Shown: positions 24,571 to 34,580, counted from the first letter of the stretch. The stretch: DNA of 64,000 bases from Deinococcus humi (GCF_014201875.1 NZ_JACHFL010000001.1:656183-720182), one strand, 5' to 3'. Notes: generated from the sequence alone by a model not told the origin. Program-made: numbers and translations.

Positions 24571-26967
24571 ATGAGACTAGGCCAGTTCGTGACGGAAGGC
24601 GGCGTACAGGTCCGCGTGTGGGGCGAAACTGACGTGCTGGTGGTCAGCACGCCGATACCAGGGGTGTTGCGGGTGAGGCTAGCGCCACAGGCACGGGCCA
24701 ACGGCCTGGGCTTCCCACGCCTGACCGAAAAACGCAGCTTCGCCCTGCACCCCGATCTGCCCGAACCTGAGCGCCTGAGCGTACAGGAGGACGGCGAGAC
24801 CTTGCAGATCAGCGGCGGCGGCCTGACCCTGCAGCTGAACCGCAGCAGCGGCGCGTGGCGGGTGACCGGGGGCCAGGATGGGGGGCCGGAGCGCGAGCTG
24901 GCAAGCGTGCTGGACTGGAGTGGCGACGCGCCCACCGCCCGCCCCGCCATGACCGCCGAGCGTTTCAACCTGCGCCGCAGCCGCCTGAGCGTGGCGGCCC
25001 CCGAGGGCGCGGCCTACCTGGGCTTCGGCGAGCGCGTGGGGCCGCTGGACAAACGCGGCATGCAGCTCACGTTCTGGAACACCGACTGCTATCCGCACCA
25101 CACCGACACCGATCCGCTGTACATCAGCGTGCCGTTTACCACGGTGGTGCAGGGTGGCCTGGCCCACGGCATCTTTGTGGACGAGACGTGGCGCATGACG
25201 GCGGACGTGGCCCGCACAAATCCGTACGCGCTGGACTTCGCCTCTGCCGGGCCGGAACTGGACGTGTACGTGCTGGCCGGCCCGCGCCCAGCCGACGTGC
25301 TGCGCCGCTTTGCGGACCTGACCGGCCACGCCCCGATGCCCCCGTTGTGGGCGCTGGGCGCCGCGCAGAGCCGCTGGGGCTACCGCACCGCAGACGATCT
25401 GCGGGCCGTGATCGCGGGCTACCGCGAACGCAACCTGCCGCTGGACAGTGTGTACATCGACATCGAGTACATGGACGCTTTCAAGGTCTGGACGGTCAAC
25501 CGCGCGGGCTTTCCGGATCTCAAGGCGTTCGTGAAAGAGGCGGCCAAAGAAGGCGTCAAGCTGGTGCCGATCATCGACCCGGGCATCAAGCTGGAAGCGG
25601 GCTACGACGTGTACGAGGAGGCCCTGAAAAACGATTACCTGGTCCGCACCGCGCGCGGCGATGTGCTGGTGGGCGAGGTCTGGCCCGATCCGGCCGTGTT
25701 CCCCGACTTCACCCGTCCCGAGGTGGTGGCGTGGTGGGCGGGGCGGCACAAGCTGTTCACCGACGCCGGCATTCAGGGCCAGTGGAACGACATGAACGAA
25801 CCTGCCTGCTTCTCGCTGGCGCAGCCCAGGGAAACGGAGGGCAAAACCCTGCCCTACGATGCGCTGCACGGTTCGCGCAGTCATCTGGAGATGCACAACG
25901 CCTACGCCAATCCCATGAGTCAGGCCAGCCGCGCCGGGTACGCCAAGTACAGCCCCGAGATTCGCCCGTGGATCATCTCGCGGGCCGGTTACGCGGGCAT
26001 CCAGCGGCACGCGACCGTGTGGACCGGAGACAATGCCGCCACCTGGTCCCACCTGGCCCTGAGCCTGCCGATGATCGGAGGCCTGGGCCTGAGCGGGATT
26101 CCGTTTGCCGCGGCGGACGTGGGCGGCTTCGGCGGCGACACCACTGGTGAACTGCTGGCCCGCTGGTACCAGACGGCAGTGGGATACCCCTTCCTCCGCA
26201 ATCACTCGGCGCAGGGCACGGTGGATCAGGAACCATGGCGTTTTGGGGAACCGTACACCAGTGTCATCCACGCCGCGCTGGAGTTGCGTTACCGCCTGCT
26301 GCCGCACCTGTACACGCTGGCCCATCTGGCGTCCCAGACGGGGCTGCCCGTCCTGAGGCCGCTGGCCCTGCATCACGCGGCCGACGAGACCGCCCTGCGT
26401 ACCGACAGCCAGTACCTGCTGGGGTACGGACTGATGGTGGCCCCGGTGATGGCAGCAGGCCACCGGGGGCGGCAGGTGTATCTCCCGGCGGGACGCTGGG
26501 CCGCCGTGTTCAATCTGGCCGAGTTCGGCGCCGTCCATGACGGCCCCGCCCATGTCACCGCAGAAGCGCCGCTCCACACGCTGCCGCTGTACCTGAAGGC
26601 GGGCGAGGCCCTGCCGCTGACCGAGCCCGCCGCCCACACCACCCAGGCCCGCTGGCCGCGCGTGACCTGGCTGGCGCATCTGGGTGAAACCGGCTTCGTG
26701 GGCCAGTTGTACGAGGACGCAGGCGACGGCCCTCTGGAGGGCCGCTCCACCCGCCTGATTGGGGACCGGGAGGCCGGCAGACTAAGCATCCGGCGCGAGG
26801 CCGAGGGCGCTGCGTCCCTGCCCGAACAGCGCGAAACTCTGCATATCATCGGCCTGGAACCGGTGCGAGAGGTACAGGGGGCGGCCTCCTTCTCCTATGA
26901 GGACGGCGTCCTGCGCCTGACCCTGCCCGCTCGCTGGGAGGAAGTCACCGTGACCTGGGTGGAGTAA
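24571..26967 (+). CDS. Glycoside hydrolase family 31 (alpha-glucosidase-type)
   Basis: 798 residues with no signal peptide, so probably intracellular. The N-terminal beta domain carries YLGFGERVGPLDKRG near residue 150. The barrel has VYIDIEYMDAFKVWT near 290-305, the nucleophile aspartate in QWNDMNEPACF near 405, and the acid/base aspartate in WTGDNAATW near 485. GH31 enzymes release alpha-linked glucose or xylose from the non-reducing end; WNDMNEP is typical of alpha-glucosidases. C-terminal beta domains complete the expected length. There are no sugar transporter neighbours, so the physiological substrate (maltose, isomaltose or other) is open. Confidence 0.93.
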   Translation: MRLGQFVTEGGVQVRVWGETDVLVVSTPIPGVLRVRLAPQARANGLGFPRLTEKRSFALHPDLPEPERLSVQEDGETLQISGGGLTLQLNRSSGAWRVTGGQDGGPERELASVLDWSGDAPTARPAMTAERFNLRRSRLSVAAPEGAAYLGFGERVGPLDKRGMQLTFWNTDCYPHHTDTDPLYISVPFTTVVQGGLAHGIFVDETWRMTADVARTNPYALDFASAGPELDVYVLAGPRPADVLRRFADLTGHAPMPPLWALGAAQSRWGYRTADDLRAVIAGYRERNLPLDSVYIDIEYMDAFKVWTVNRAGFPDLKAFVKEAAKEGVKLVPIIDPGIKLEAGYDVYEEALKNDYLVRTARGDVLVGEVWPDPAVFPDFTRPEVVAWWAGRHKLFTDAGIQGQWNDMNEPACFSLAQPRETEGKTLPYDALHGSRSHLEMHNAYANPMSQASRAGYAKYSPEIRPWIISRAGYAGIQRHATVWTGDNAATWSHLALSLPMIGGLGLSGIPFAAADVGGFGGDTTGELLARWYQTAVGYPFLRNHSAQGTVDQEPWRFGEPYTSVIHAALELRYRLLPHLYTLAHLASQTGLPVLRPLALHHAADETALRTDSQYLLGYGLMVAPVMAAGHRGRQVYLPAGRWAAVFNLAEFGAVHDGPAHVTAEAPLHTLPLYLKAGEALPLTEPAAHTTQARWPRVTWLAHLGETGFVGQLYEDAGDGPLEGRSTRLIGDREAGRLSIRREAEGAASLPEQRETLHIIGLEPVREVQGAASFSYEDGVLRLTLPARWEEVTVTWVE

Positions 26968-27118
26968 GAGCGTCAGCGTTCAGAACCTGCCGCTCAAGGG
27001 TGCGGTCTGTCACGAGGCTTAGGCGTCATTGTCCGGCCACTTCCGAGGAGAGTCAGGGGCTGGAAAAAGCGCGACTGAACTCCTGAGCGCACGGTGCGCC
27101 CCTGTCTCTTCGTAGACT

Positions 27119-27601
27119 TCAGACAGGCAGACGGTACAGCGTCACGTCGAAGCCCTTGACCGTGCGCGCTCCGACGTTCTGAAACCCGAAGTCTTCGTAG
27201 ATGGCGCGTAGTTTGGGCCGCGCGGTCGCGGTGTCCAGCTTGAGCCAGGGCCGGCCCCGCTCTGCCGTTTCCCGCACGGCCTCGCGCAGCAGTAAAGCCG
27301 ACAGGCCCTGACCCTGCGCCTCCGGGTGGACGGCCAGTTTGTGCAGGTACAGCGCGTCCTCCGGCGGATCGTCCGGCCAGAACAGAGGATCTGCTTCCAG
27401 CAGACACAGGCACGCCACCGCCACGTCGCCGCGCCAGGCCACGCGCCAGCAGGGGGGCGGATAGTGCCGGGCCAGGCGTTCGGGGGTCAGGCTGGACTCG
27501 GGCCACAGCGGCTCGCCGCGCGCTTTCAGATGCAGGGCAGCGGCGATCAGCACGGCCGAGGCGGCCAGATCGTCACCCGTGGTCAGCGTCACGCCGCTCA
27601 T
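27119..27601 (-). CDS. GNAT-family N-acetyltransferase
   Basis: 160 residues. The acetyl-CoA site is visible at about residues 86-115 (LHKLAVHPEAQGQGLSALLL), with RPWLKLDTATARPKLRAIYEDFGFQNVG further on, both typical of GNAT folds. The acceptor is unknown. The start codon lies 9 nt after the Rieske gene on the same strand. Its leaderless promoter TAGACT actually contains the TAG stop codon of the Rieske gene, so it can be expressed separately from the ccm operon. Confidence 0.87.
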   Translation of the reverse strand: MSGVTLTTGDDLAASAVLIAAALHLKARGEPLWPESSLTPERLARHYPPPCWRVAWRGDVAVACLCLLEADPLFWPDDPPEDALYLHKLAVHPEAQGQGLSALLLREAVRETAERGRPWLKLDTATARPKLRAIYEDFGFQNVGARTVKGFDVTLYRLPV

Positions 27602-27607
27602 GAACGC

Positions 27608-27613
27608 AGTCTA
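27608..27613 (-). promoter_or_regulatory. Leaderless -10 box (TAGACT), GNAT gene, overlapping a stop codon
   Basis: TAGACT ends 6 nt before the ATG at 27601. Its first three bases are the stop codon of the Rieske gene. Confidence 0.6.
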
Positions 27614-28174
27614 GCTGTCCTGTCTCGGCGGGGGTTCAATGCCCGTCGCCCAGACCGCCCTGCCCCTCAGTTCCAGCCTGACCCGGGGCAACGGGCCATT
27701 GGCCTTGCCGAATACTGCGGCCCCGTCCTGCAGGGGATCGAATACACTGTAGTGACAGCGGCAACCCAGTTGAGGATGCTGAGCGTCTCCTGGCGGACGG
27801 TAATTAAAGGCGAAGGCCAGGACCTCCGGATCACGCACCAGATTGACGGTGCAGCCCAGGTGGGTGCAGACGCGGGAGTAGGCCACCAGATGAATGCCGC
27901 CGTGCAATTCCAGACCGCCCTCCACCGCCTGCGGCACCCGCAGCAGCACACAGGGACGGCCCGCGTAGGTGAAGTTCACGTCGGCCCATACTTCCTGCAG
28001 GTCAGTCAGAGAGGCGACGTGCTGCGCCGCCGCCGCCTGAAAGGCCGGCGATCCAGCTTTCTGCTTGCCCAGGGTGACGCGCGTGGCGTACCAGCCCATA
28101 TAGCCGAACGCGCCAGCGGTGGCCGCAACAGGCAACAGCCACCATTTTTCGAGGAGGGCACGGCGGGTGGTCAT
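27611..28174 (-). CDS. Rieske [2Fe-2S] protein, membrane-anchored
   Basis: 187 residues from the ATG at 28174; the frame is open to 28225. One N-terminal membrane anchor (about residues 11-30) is followed by the Rieske domain. Cluster ligands are in CTHLGC near residue 95 and CRCHYS near 132, an exact two-box pattern. Such proteins pass electrons from quinol to cytochrome c in bc-type complexes. No cytochrome b gene is adjacent; instead it directly follows the ccm operon with its cytochrome c fusion. I infer that it works with these cytochromes in respiration. Confidence 0.9.
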   Translation of the reverse strand: MTTRRALLEKWWLLPVAATAGAFGYMGWYATRVTLGKQKAGSPAFQAAAAQHVASLTDLQEVWADVNFTYAGRPCVLLRVPQAVEGGLELHGGIHLVAYSRVCTHLGCTVNLVRDPEVLAFAFNYRPPGDAQHPQLGCRCHYSVFDPLQDGAAVFGKANGPLPRVRLELRGRAVWATGIEPPPRQDS

Positions 28175-28244
28175 CGGGCCGCGTGCCGCAGGGGGGAGAG
28201 TCTGGTGGGGAAAGGGGCTGACCACCGCCGGGAACTGCCGGCCA

Positions 28245-29288
28245 TCACCCCTCCTTCTGCCATTTTTCCATCAGGTCCAGCAGCAGCTTCAGCTCGGCGT
28301 CCGTCAGCCTGGGGTAGGCGGGCATGGCCCCCTTGCCGTTCACCGTGATGCTCCGCAGCGCCGCGCGGCTCAGGGTGGAGTCGCGCAGGCTGGGGCCGAT
28401 GCCGCCCGCACCGGAGGCGCCGTGGCACGAGGCGCAGCTTCCGGCATACAGCTTCAGCGCCGGGTCGCTCTGGTTGAGACGGGCGCGCAGGGAGGTGATC
28501 ACGTCGTCGGCGTCGCGCCCGGCGGGATCGAGGGTGCGGTATCGCTCCAGCGCCTGCAACGCCTCCTGATCCTGCCCGAAGCGCGACAGCGCGAAGCCCA
28601 GCAGCAACTGGGACTCAGGCTCGTCGGGCGCGAGCTGGGCCGCGGCACGGATCAGCAGGGCCGCGCGTTCGGCGTCCTCGGCCTTGATCGGGGTGCCCGT
28701 CTGCTCGCCGCGCGTGAGCAGCAGGATACCCAGGCGACGCAGCGCTTCGGGCTGGCGCGGGTCGGTTTTCAGCGCGTTGCCGTAGGCGCTGACCGCCTGA
28801 TCGTAGTTGGCCGAATCGAAGGCGGCGCGGCCCCAGGCCAGGTAATCGGCACTCCTCTCGGTGCGCTGGGCGGTGGCCTTCAGGGCAGGAAGTTTGAGCA
28901 CCGCCTGCACCTTGCTCGCCTCGCCCGCCTCCAGGGAGGCCAGTTGCCAGCGCGGAATGAAGGTTACGGCCCCTGCCACCGTCAGCAGCGCGGCGACCCC
29001 CACGCCGGTCAGTGCCAGCGTGCGCGAACGGCCCGGCTGGCCAGTTCTGGCCGGCGGCGGCAGGGCGTCCAGGGCACGCAGCGTCAGCGCGGCGCGGCGT
29101 TCCAGATCGGGGCGGCGGGCCTCGTCCTCCAGACCATTCAGTTCGCCGTACAGGCGATCGCGCTCGGCCAGCAGCCGGGCGCGTTCGGGGGCATCCGGGT
29201 CTTCGGGTGCGGCGCGGCGCAGCGGCTCAAGGACCAGCCACAATGCCGCCCCGCCGATCAGGATCAACAGGAGCACACTGAGCATCAC
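28245..29288 (-). CDS. CcmI-like TPR protein fused to a cytochrome c domain
   Basis: 347 residues. The N-terminus looks like CcmI: a transmembrane segment (about residues 2-18), a charged helical part ([32 protein letters not shown] split over residues 40-75), a second span near 90-110, then TPR units ([36 protein letters not shown]). Residues 260-347 are a cytochrome c domain with CASCH and a probable axial Met in GAMPAYP. CcmI presents apocytochrome c to the heme lyase; a fused cytochrome domain is unusual. The ATG overlaps the ccmH stop codon by 4 nt. Confidence 0.82.
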   Translation of the reverse strand: MMLSVLLLILIGGAALWLVLEPLRRAAPEDPDAPERARLLAERDRLYGELNGLEDEARRPDLERRAALTLRALDALPPPARTGQPGRSRTLALTGVGVAALLTVAGAVTFIPRWQLASLEAGEASKVQAVLKLPALKATAQRTERSADYLAWGRAAFDSANYDQAVSAYGNALKTDPRQPEALRRLGILLLTRGEQTGTPIKAEDAERAALLIRAAAQLAPDEPESQLLLGFALSRFGQDQEALQALERYRTLDPAGRDADDVITSLRARLNQSDPALKLYAGSCASCHGASGAGGIGPSLRDSTLSRAALRSITVNGKGAMPAYPRLTDAELKLLLDLMEKWQKEG

Positions 29289-29803
29289 GCCCCACCACCG
29301 CCCGTGTCCCGGCGCACCTGGTCCAGGTACGCGTCGTAGGGTTCATTGTCCTGCGCGGCTTCTGCCGCAGTGCCTCCCGTGCCCCGGCGGCGCAGGAAAG
29401 TCCACAGCGCCGCGCCGCCGCCTGCCAGCGCCAGCAGCGGCCCGCCCCACAACAGCAGGTTACGCCCGGTCTTGGGTGGATCAAGCAGCACAAAGTTGCC
29501 GTAACGCTGCGAGAAGAAGGTGTAGATCTCCGAGTCGCTGCGCCCGTCGGCAATCTGCTCGCGCACCGATTCGCGCATCTTGATACTGATGTCGCTGCGC
29601 GATTCCGCGATGGATTCTCCGGTGTCGCACAGCGGACAGCGCAGGTTCTTCTGGATGGCGACGGCGCGCTGCTCCTGGGCGGGCGGCAGGGTCAGGGGGG
29701 CCGTGGTGGGGGTAGTGGCGTGGGCGAGGGACGACAGGCAAAGGCACAGCGCGACGGGCAGCAGGCCGGAGCGCAGATCCCTCTTCCCGGTTTCGACGCT
29801 CAA
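29285..29803 (-). CDS. ccmH: Cytochrome c maturation protein CcmH
   Basis: 172 residues. It has a signal peptide, a short thiol-redox domain with [15 protein letters not shown] near residue 55, the family's downstream helix [22 protein letters not shown] and [15 protein letters not shown], and a C-terminal transmembrane segment (about residues 115-135). CcmH keeps the apocytochrome CxxCH thiols reduced for heme attachment at the outer membrane face. The motif CPLC differs from the usual CxxCQ form by lacking the Gln. It overlaps ccmG upstream and ccmI downstream by 4 nt each, so all are translationally coupled. Confidence 0.92.
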   Translation of the reverse strand: MSVETGKRDLRSGLLPVALCLCLSSLAHATTPTTAPLTLPPAQEQRAVAIQKNLRCPLCDTGESIAESRSDISIKMRESVREQIADGRSDSEIYTFFSQRYGNFVLLDPPKTGRNLLLWGGPLLALAGGGAALWTFLRRRGTGGTAAEAAQDNEPYDAYLDQVRRDTGGGGA

Positions 29804-30378
29804 ATCCCCTTCACCCCGATTTTCTCCAGCCCCACGTTCAGGCGCTCACGGGTCAGGCCGCCCCGGTCCATGTACCGCACGATGCCTTCCCGATCGATAA
29901 AGACCGTTTCGGGCACACCGGACACGCCGTAATTGACGCCGGTGTCGATGCCGGGGTCTTTCAGGTTGGGGTAGGCCAGCGCGTATTCCTTGATGAAATC
30001 GCGGGCATTCTGCTCCTTGGTTTCCTGAAACAGGATGCCCAGGATCGCCGCACCGTCCGCCGACTGCGCAGCGCCCAGTTCGTGGAAGAGGGGCGCTTCC
30101 TCACGGCAGGGGCCGCACCAGGACGCCCAGAAGTTCAGGATGACGGGCCGGCCCTTCAGGCTCGCCAGACTGATCGGCACGCCGTCCAGACTCTGAAGTG
30201 TGAAGGCGGGCGCAGCCTTGCCGATCAGCGGGCTGCCGGTGGTGGCATTCTTGGCCGGGCTAAGCAGCGCGTAGCCCAGCACACCCACCAGCGCCGCCGC
30301 GATCAGCGGGGGAACGGCGCGCCGCCACGCAGGCGCGGGAGTGGCTTTGGACATTTCAACTTTGGGTGTCTCAGTCAT
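29800..30378 (-). CDS. ccmG: Thiol-disulphide oxidoreductase CcmG/DsbE (TlpA-like)
   Basis: 192 residues: one N-terminal transmembrane anchor (about residues 20-40) and a thioredoxin-fold domain with the active site [14 protein letters not shown] near residue 92 and the cis-proline region [15 protein letters not shown] near 157. It reduces the apocytochrome or CcmH at the outer membrane face. It lies between ccmF and ccmH with a 43-nt gap to the former and a 4-nt overlap with the latter. The assignment rests on both fold and position. Confidence 0.92.
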   Translation of the reverse strand: MTETPKVEMSKATPAPAWRRAVPPLIAAALVGVLGYALLSPAKNATTGSPLIGKAAPAFTLQSLDGVPISLASLKGRPVILNFWASWCGPCREEAPLFHELGAAQSADGAAILGILFQETKEQNARDFIKEYALAYPNLKDPGIDTGVNYGVSGVPETVFIDREGIVRYMDRGGLTRERLNVGLEKIGVKGI

Positions 30379-30421
30379 AGGTCAACTCTCAATGGTGTTT
30401 GCAGCCCCGGAGAAACTCGCG

Positions 30422-32404
30422 TCAGTCCGTTGCCGGAGCCAGCCCGGTGGGGGCGGCGCGCGTCTGGGGGCGTGCCGGGGTGACCAGCGTCAGACCTGCA
30501 CCCAGACAGATGATCAACGTGCCCCACCAGATCCAGGACACCAGCGGACTCTCGATCAGGCGGACACTGGCCCACTGCCCTTTGGGATCGATGCTTGTGA
30601 CCACCAGATAGGTGTCGCCCAGCAGGCCGTAACGCACGGCAGGCGCGGGAAACAGGGCGCCGGGAGCCTGGGTGTAGGTGTTCAGGCGGGCTTCAAAGGG
30701 TTTGCCGTCAATGGACACAGACGCGATGGCGGAGTCTCCGAAGCCCCGATTTACCTGGCGCAATCCGGTCAGCTCCAGCCGCTCGTGCAGCAGGGTAGTG
30801 GGCGCGGCGGCCCGCAGGTTCAGGGTGGCCTGGGCGTCCTGCCGGTACGCGCCGCTAAAGGCCAGGCCCAGCGCCATCACCACCAGACCGACATGGGCGG
30901 TGTACGCCCCGTAGCGGCGGGGCTGGGCCTGCAGGGTGCGCCCCAGCCCACCGGCCTGCCGCGCCGCGCGGGCGGTCAGCAGCCCCAGCCCGACGAGGTT
31001 GTAGGCCGCGAGCGCCACAGTGATCAACACGGCGGGGGCCCGAACACCGAACACAAAGGCAATCAGCGCCGCGCCCAAGCCAGAGGCCAACAGCGGTGTC
31101 AGCGCCCGCATCAGGCTCTGGCCGTTCGCACGGCGCCACGGCAGCAACGGCCCCACACCCATCAGGAGGAGCAGGCCCAGGCCCAGCGGAATGGCGAAGG
31201 CGTTGTAGAAGGCCGGCCCCACGCTGGCGTCCCGCCGTCCCTGCGCGGCCTCCACGAAGGTGGGGAACAGCGTGCCCAGCAGGACCATGAAGGCAAAGAC
31301 CAGGAAGAGCCAGTTGCCCGCCAGAAATGCGCCCTCGCGGCTGACCGGGGCGGGCACCTCCGCCTCGTCGCGCAGGAACGGCGCACGCCAGGCGGCCAGA
31401 CCGATGCCCACGATCAGCAAGAACGCCAGAAAACCCAGGAATACTGGCCCCACCGGGCCGCCCGCGAAGGCGTGGACGCTCTGGACGATGCCGCTGCGGT
31501 TCAGGAACGTGCCCAGCACGGTGCTGGAGTACGCCAGCACGATCAGCCAGACATTCCACGAGCGCATCAGCCCGCGCTTTTCCTGAATCTGGATGCTGTG
31601 CAGGAAGGCGGTGGTCAGCAGCCACGGGATAAAGGACGCATTTTCCACCGGATCCCAGGCCCAGTAGCCGCCCCAACCCAGCGTCTCGTAGCTCCACCAG
31701 CCCCCCGCCACGATGGCCGCGGTCAGGAACGTCCAGGCCACCAGCGTCCAGCGGCGCGTGACCACCACCCAGTGATCCGAGAGGCGGCCCGTGACCAGGG
31801 CGGCCACCGCGTAGGCGAAGGGCACGCTCAGGCCCACGAAACCCAGATACAGCAACACCGGGTGCACGGCCATCATCCAGTGGTTTTGTAGGGCCGGGTT
31901 GGGACCGCGCCCATCGGCCAGCAGGGTTGAGACGGGCGTGAACGGCGAGGCGATGGTGGCACACACGCCCACGAAGAACAGCAGGCTGACAAACATCGTG
32001 CCCAGCGCCCAGGGCCGCAGGGCGTCGCGCCGCAGCGTCAGCGACAGAATGAAGGTGAACCCCGACAGAAGCCAGGCCCACAGCAGAATGCTGCCCTCCA
32101 GCGCGCCCCACAGGCTGGTAATCTTGATCCAGGTGGGCGAGGAACGCATGGAATGTTCGGCCACGTAGCGCACCGTGAAGTCATCGTTCAGCAGCGCCAC
32201 CATCAGCACCAGGATGCCCAGGGTCACCAGTGCGAAAACCGCCCACGTTGCCCGGCGCGCCGCCTCCACTACCCGGGCGTCGGCCCGAATGCCGCCCACG
32301 AAAGCCAGCGCCAGCCCTGCCAGCGTGAACGCCAGCGCGCCCAGCAGCGCCACCTGTCCCAGAGAACCCAGAGCGCTGCTGGTAAAGGAGATCAGGTTCA
32401 GCAT
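30422..32404 (-). CDS. ccmF: Heme lyase subunit CcmF
   Basis: 660 residues with about 14-15 hydrophobic spans, the normal size. The tryptophan-rich signature [20 protein letters not shown] is near residue 235, and [16 protein letters not shown] follows. CcmF attaches heme from CcmE to apocytochrome c in the membrane. The start follows AAGGGGG. About 150 nt separate it from ccmE upstream, with no other gene between. Absence of a strong terminator in that gap suggests continued transcription. Confidence 0.96.
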   Translation of the reverse strand: MLNLISFTSSALGSLGQVALLGALAFTLAGLALAFVGGIRADARVVEAARRATWAVFALVTLGILVLMVALLNDDFTVRYVAEHSMRSSPTWIKITSLWGALEGSILLWAWLLSGFTFILSLTLRRDALRPWALGTMFVSLLFFVGVCATIASPFTPVSTLLADGRGPNPALQNHWMMAVHPVLLYLGFVGLSVPFAYAVAALVTGRLSDHWVVVTRRWTLVAWTFLTAAIVAGGWWSYETLGWGGYWAWDPVENASFIPWLLTTAFLHSIQIQEKRGLMRSWNVWLIVLAYSSTVLGTFLNRSGIVQSVHAFAGGPVGPVFLGFLAFLLIVGIGLAAWRAPFLRDEAEVPAPVSREGAFLAGNWLFLVFAFMVLLGTLFPTFVEAAQGRRDASVGPAFYNAFAIPLGLGLLLLMGVGPLLPWRRANGQSLMRALTPLLASGLGAALIAFVFGVRAPAVLITVALAAYNLVGLGLLTARAARQAGGLGRTLQAQPRRYGAYTAHVGLVVMALGLAFSGAYRQDAQATLNLRAAAPTTLLHERLELTGLRQVNRGFGDSAIASVSIDGKPFEARLNTYTQAPGALFPAPAVRYGLLGDTYLVVTSIDPKGQWASVRLIESPLVSWIWWGTLIICLGAGLTLVTPARPQTRAAPTGLAPATD

Positions 32405-32552
32405 GGTGCCCCCTTCGGAGCGGCATGGGGCTCAGGGTGTGACGGCAGCCGCGGACTCTGTTTCCTGCCACATGAGGGAAGGAGAGAACGAGCCTGAGCG
32501 CCCGACACCCCGTTCTTCGTCACAGGCCCGAAGCGACAAGCCACAGGCCGTC

Positions 32553-33017
32553 TCACTGCGTTTGCTGAAGCATGTCCTTCAGCTCGGTTTGCGTCTTGGG
32601 CACGTTGTATTCCTCGCTGTGCTTGACGATCAGTTCCTGCGCGTGAAAGGTATTGCCCTGAAATTCGCCGCGCACCACAACGCCCTGATTCTCCTTGAAC
32701 AGGTCACTGACCGCCCCGCTGTACTGCACCGGAAAGCTGGCCCCGCCGTCCGAGACGACGAATTTCAGATCAAGGGTCTGGGGATTGTAGTCCACCGCCC
32801 GCACCAGCCCGCCGATGCGGATCGGGCGGCCTTCCAACTCGGCCCTCTGCTGCGAGTACTCGGTGGGGGTCACGAAGTACTCCAGGCTCTTGTTCAGGTT
32901 TCCGAAGGCGATAAAGCCGGTCAGGCCGACAAGCGCCACGACGCCCAGAATGACGGGCAGCGGGTTGCGGCGGCGCTGGCGGGCGCGTGGCAGCGGCGTA
33001 GGCGTGGGGGAGCTCAT
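32553..33017 (-). CDS. ccmE: Heme chaperone CcmE
   Basis: 154 residues from the ATG at 33017. A Pro-rich basic N-terminus is followed by one membrane anchor (VILGVVALVGLTGF) and a beta-barrel domain. The covalent heme histidine is in IVKHSEEYNVP near residue 133, where the following Tyr is also conserved. RIGGLV and PVQYSGAVSDLFKENQGVVVRGEF match the family. It carries heme from CcmC to CcmF. The start overlaps the ccmD stop as ATGA; frames further upstream belong to ccmD sequence read in another frame. Confidence 0.95.
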   Translation of the reverse strand: MSSPTPTPLPRARQRRRNPLPVILGVVALVGLTGFIAFGNLNKSLEYFVTPTEYSQQRAELEGRPIRIGGLVRAVDYNPQTLDLKFVVSDGGASFPVQYSGAVSDLFKENQGVVVRGEFQGNTFHAQELIVKHSEEYNVPKTQTELKDMLQQTQ

Positions 33018-33142
33018 CGCGGCGCCTCGCCCGTCTCGTCCCGGACGGCGCGCAGCCGCGCCCACAGCCACACCAGATATCCCAGCAACAACACGAAGGT
33101 CACGGCATAGACGACGATCACGTACACGCTGTACTTATCCAT
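33014..33142 (-). CDS. ccmD: Heme exporter protein CcmD
   Basis: A 42-residue frame reading MDKYSVYVIVVYAVTFVLLL and on through GYLVWLWARLRAVRDETG. It has one transmembrane span and a basic-then-acidic tail, exactly the CcmD layout. CcmD helps release heme-loaded CcmE from the CcmABC complex. It overlaps ccmC by 8 nt and ccmE by 4 nt (ATGA). It is short enough to be missed by automatic gene calling, but position, overlap and composition all support it. Confidence 0.9.
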   Translation of the reverse strand: MDKYSVYVIVVYAVTFVLLLGYLVWLWARLRAVRDETGEAPR

Positions 33143-33884
33143 GAGAGGCTCCACGGGCGCTTCCCACACTCTGACCTTGCAGGTCTTCCATCAATTCGCG
33201 CTCCTCGCGGGCTTCCTCACGGGCAGCCAGCGTGCCGCGCACGCGCAGCAGGTACAGGTACAGGAAGGTAAAGGCGACGACGGCCATCAGCAGCACCCAG
33301 CCGTAGATGGGAGCGGCATCGAAGCGCATCTTGCCCAGCAGCTTGAGGGTCTGCGTCTGGTGAACACCGCGCCACCATTCCACCGCCATGTAATTGACCG
33401 GCACGTACAGCGTGCCCACGATGCCTACGACCGCCGAGACACGGGCGCGGCGGTCGGGATCGTCGATCAGGCTGCGGATCAGCAGGTAACCCCCGTAAAC
33501 CACCAGACTCAGGGCGGTGGTGGTCAGCCGTGCGTCCCAGACCCAGTACACCCCCCAGGTGGGTTTGGCCCACAGCATCCCGCCGACAATCGTAACCACC
33601 GTGAACAGCACGCCGATCTCCGCGCTCGCCAGGGCCAGCCGGTCCCAGCGCCGCTGCCGCCCAATCAGGTACAGCAGACCAAACAGGCCGGTGCCGCCGT
33701 ACGCCAGGTAACTGAGCCAGGCGCTGGGCACATGCACGAACATCAGACGCACCAGCGAACCCTGGTTGATGTCCAGCGGCGCGGCCAGGCCCAACGCGAT
33801 CGCCACCGCCAGGGTCACCACGGTGGCCCCACCCAGCAGCGTGGTCATGAGGTTTCCTTTTCTGATGCTGCTTTTGCTGGTCAT
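33135..33884 (-). CDS. ccmC: Heme exporter / heme-handling protein CcmC
   Basis: 249 residues from the ATG at 33884, which has GAGGAG before it; the ATG at 33848 with AAAGGA is an alternative. Six hydrophobic spans are visible. The WWD signature reads PTWGVYWVWDARLTTT near residue 130, and the histidine in VRLMFVHVPSAW near 52 fits the heme ligand. CcmC transfers heme to CcmE outside the membrane. It heads the operon here: ccmA and ccmB, which usually precede it, are not in this window, so they must be elsewhere if the system is the usual one. Confidence 0.95.
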   Translation of the reverse strand: MTSKSSIRKGNLMTTLLGGATVVTLAVAIALGLAAPLDINQGSLVRLMFVHVPSAWLSYLAYGGTGLFGLLYLIGRQRRWDRLALASAEIGVLFTVVTIVGGMLWAKPTWGVYWVWDARLTTTALSLVVYGGYLLIRSLIDDPDRRARVSAVVGIVGTLYVPVNYMAVEWWRGVHQTQTLKLLGKMRFDAAPIYGWVLLMAVVAFTFLYLYLLRVRGTLAAREEAREERELMEDLQGQSVGSARGASHG

Positions 33885-34325
33885 CTTGCTCCTCATTAAA
33901 GCTAAAGACATGGACTCTGCGGGGGCTGCTCTGGCAGGTCACGGCCGGTCCGCCCAGCCCGTTTCGTTGCTCCAGAATCGCGCCTGGACCAGATTCAGAC
34001 AAGTGCGAGTGTCCCCTTCTTTACTCGGCGCAGAAGGTAAAAAACGCCCTATTCTCTATAAAATCACTCGGTCTTTTCCAACTTGCCTGAAGGCGTCAAT
34101 CTATGACCCAATCTATGCCCCGGCGCCGCTGTTTTGTTCTAGCCGCCTTTTCCCTGGGCCGGATCCTGGCCCGCTACCCGATCTCGCCACGGTCCGCCCC
34201 GCACCCGGCGACGTGATGGAGACGGGAGAAGGGGTGGGCGACGTGGGCCGTTGGATAATCATCGGAAATCTGAAAAAACCACCTAATGCTCGAGGCTATA
34301 AACGGGCAAGGTGTGGCCCGAAAAC
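33885..34325. other. Intergenic region upstream of ccmC
   Basis: About 440 nt without a credible gene. A relatively AT-rich patch around 34037-34070 (TATAAAATC) may hold promoter elements for ccmC or for the broken frames that follow. GGCTATAAACGG at 34292 resembles the box before the GH31 gene. Confidence 0.45.
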
Positions 34326-34580
34326 ATGCATAGCAACAGCTATTCCGGCCACCTGAACGGTGAACTCAGGGGCCAGTATCCGCAGGGTAAGGGGCCGGCC
34401 TTCAGAGACGATCCGCGGTAGGCCACCAACAATCACGGATGGGTCTTAAGGCCGTTCGTGGTGGGCGACAGGACCAGCTTCATGGCCTCATTCAGCCGTG
34501 AGAACTTCCGCCGCCTGCCCACCCCTGGCCATCCCTACAGTTCCTTCCAGATGGCCCGCGAGGACTGCGCCGACAGATGA
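34326..34580 (+). pseudogene. 85-codon frame interrupted by one amber codon
   Basis: From the ATG at 34326 the frame reads 31 codons including YSGHLNGELRGQYPQGKGP, then TAG at 34419-34421, then 52 more sense codons in the same frame (GWVLRPFVVGDRTSFMASF, ENFRRLPTPGHPYSSFQMA) to a TGA. Both parts have normal amino-acid composition, so this looks like one small gene with a single nonsense codon. I do not recognise the family. Amber readthrough is a less likely alternative. Confidence 0.55.

Noticed and set aside
24679..26679. A 666-codon minus-strand frame
   Set aside because: Antisense to the GH31 gene, which has its catalytic motifs and promoter on the plus strand.
30341..31891. A 516-codon plus-strand frame
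   Set aside because: Antisense to ccmF and ccmG; composition is rich in Gln, His and Arg as expected from reversed high-G+C coding sequence.
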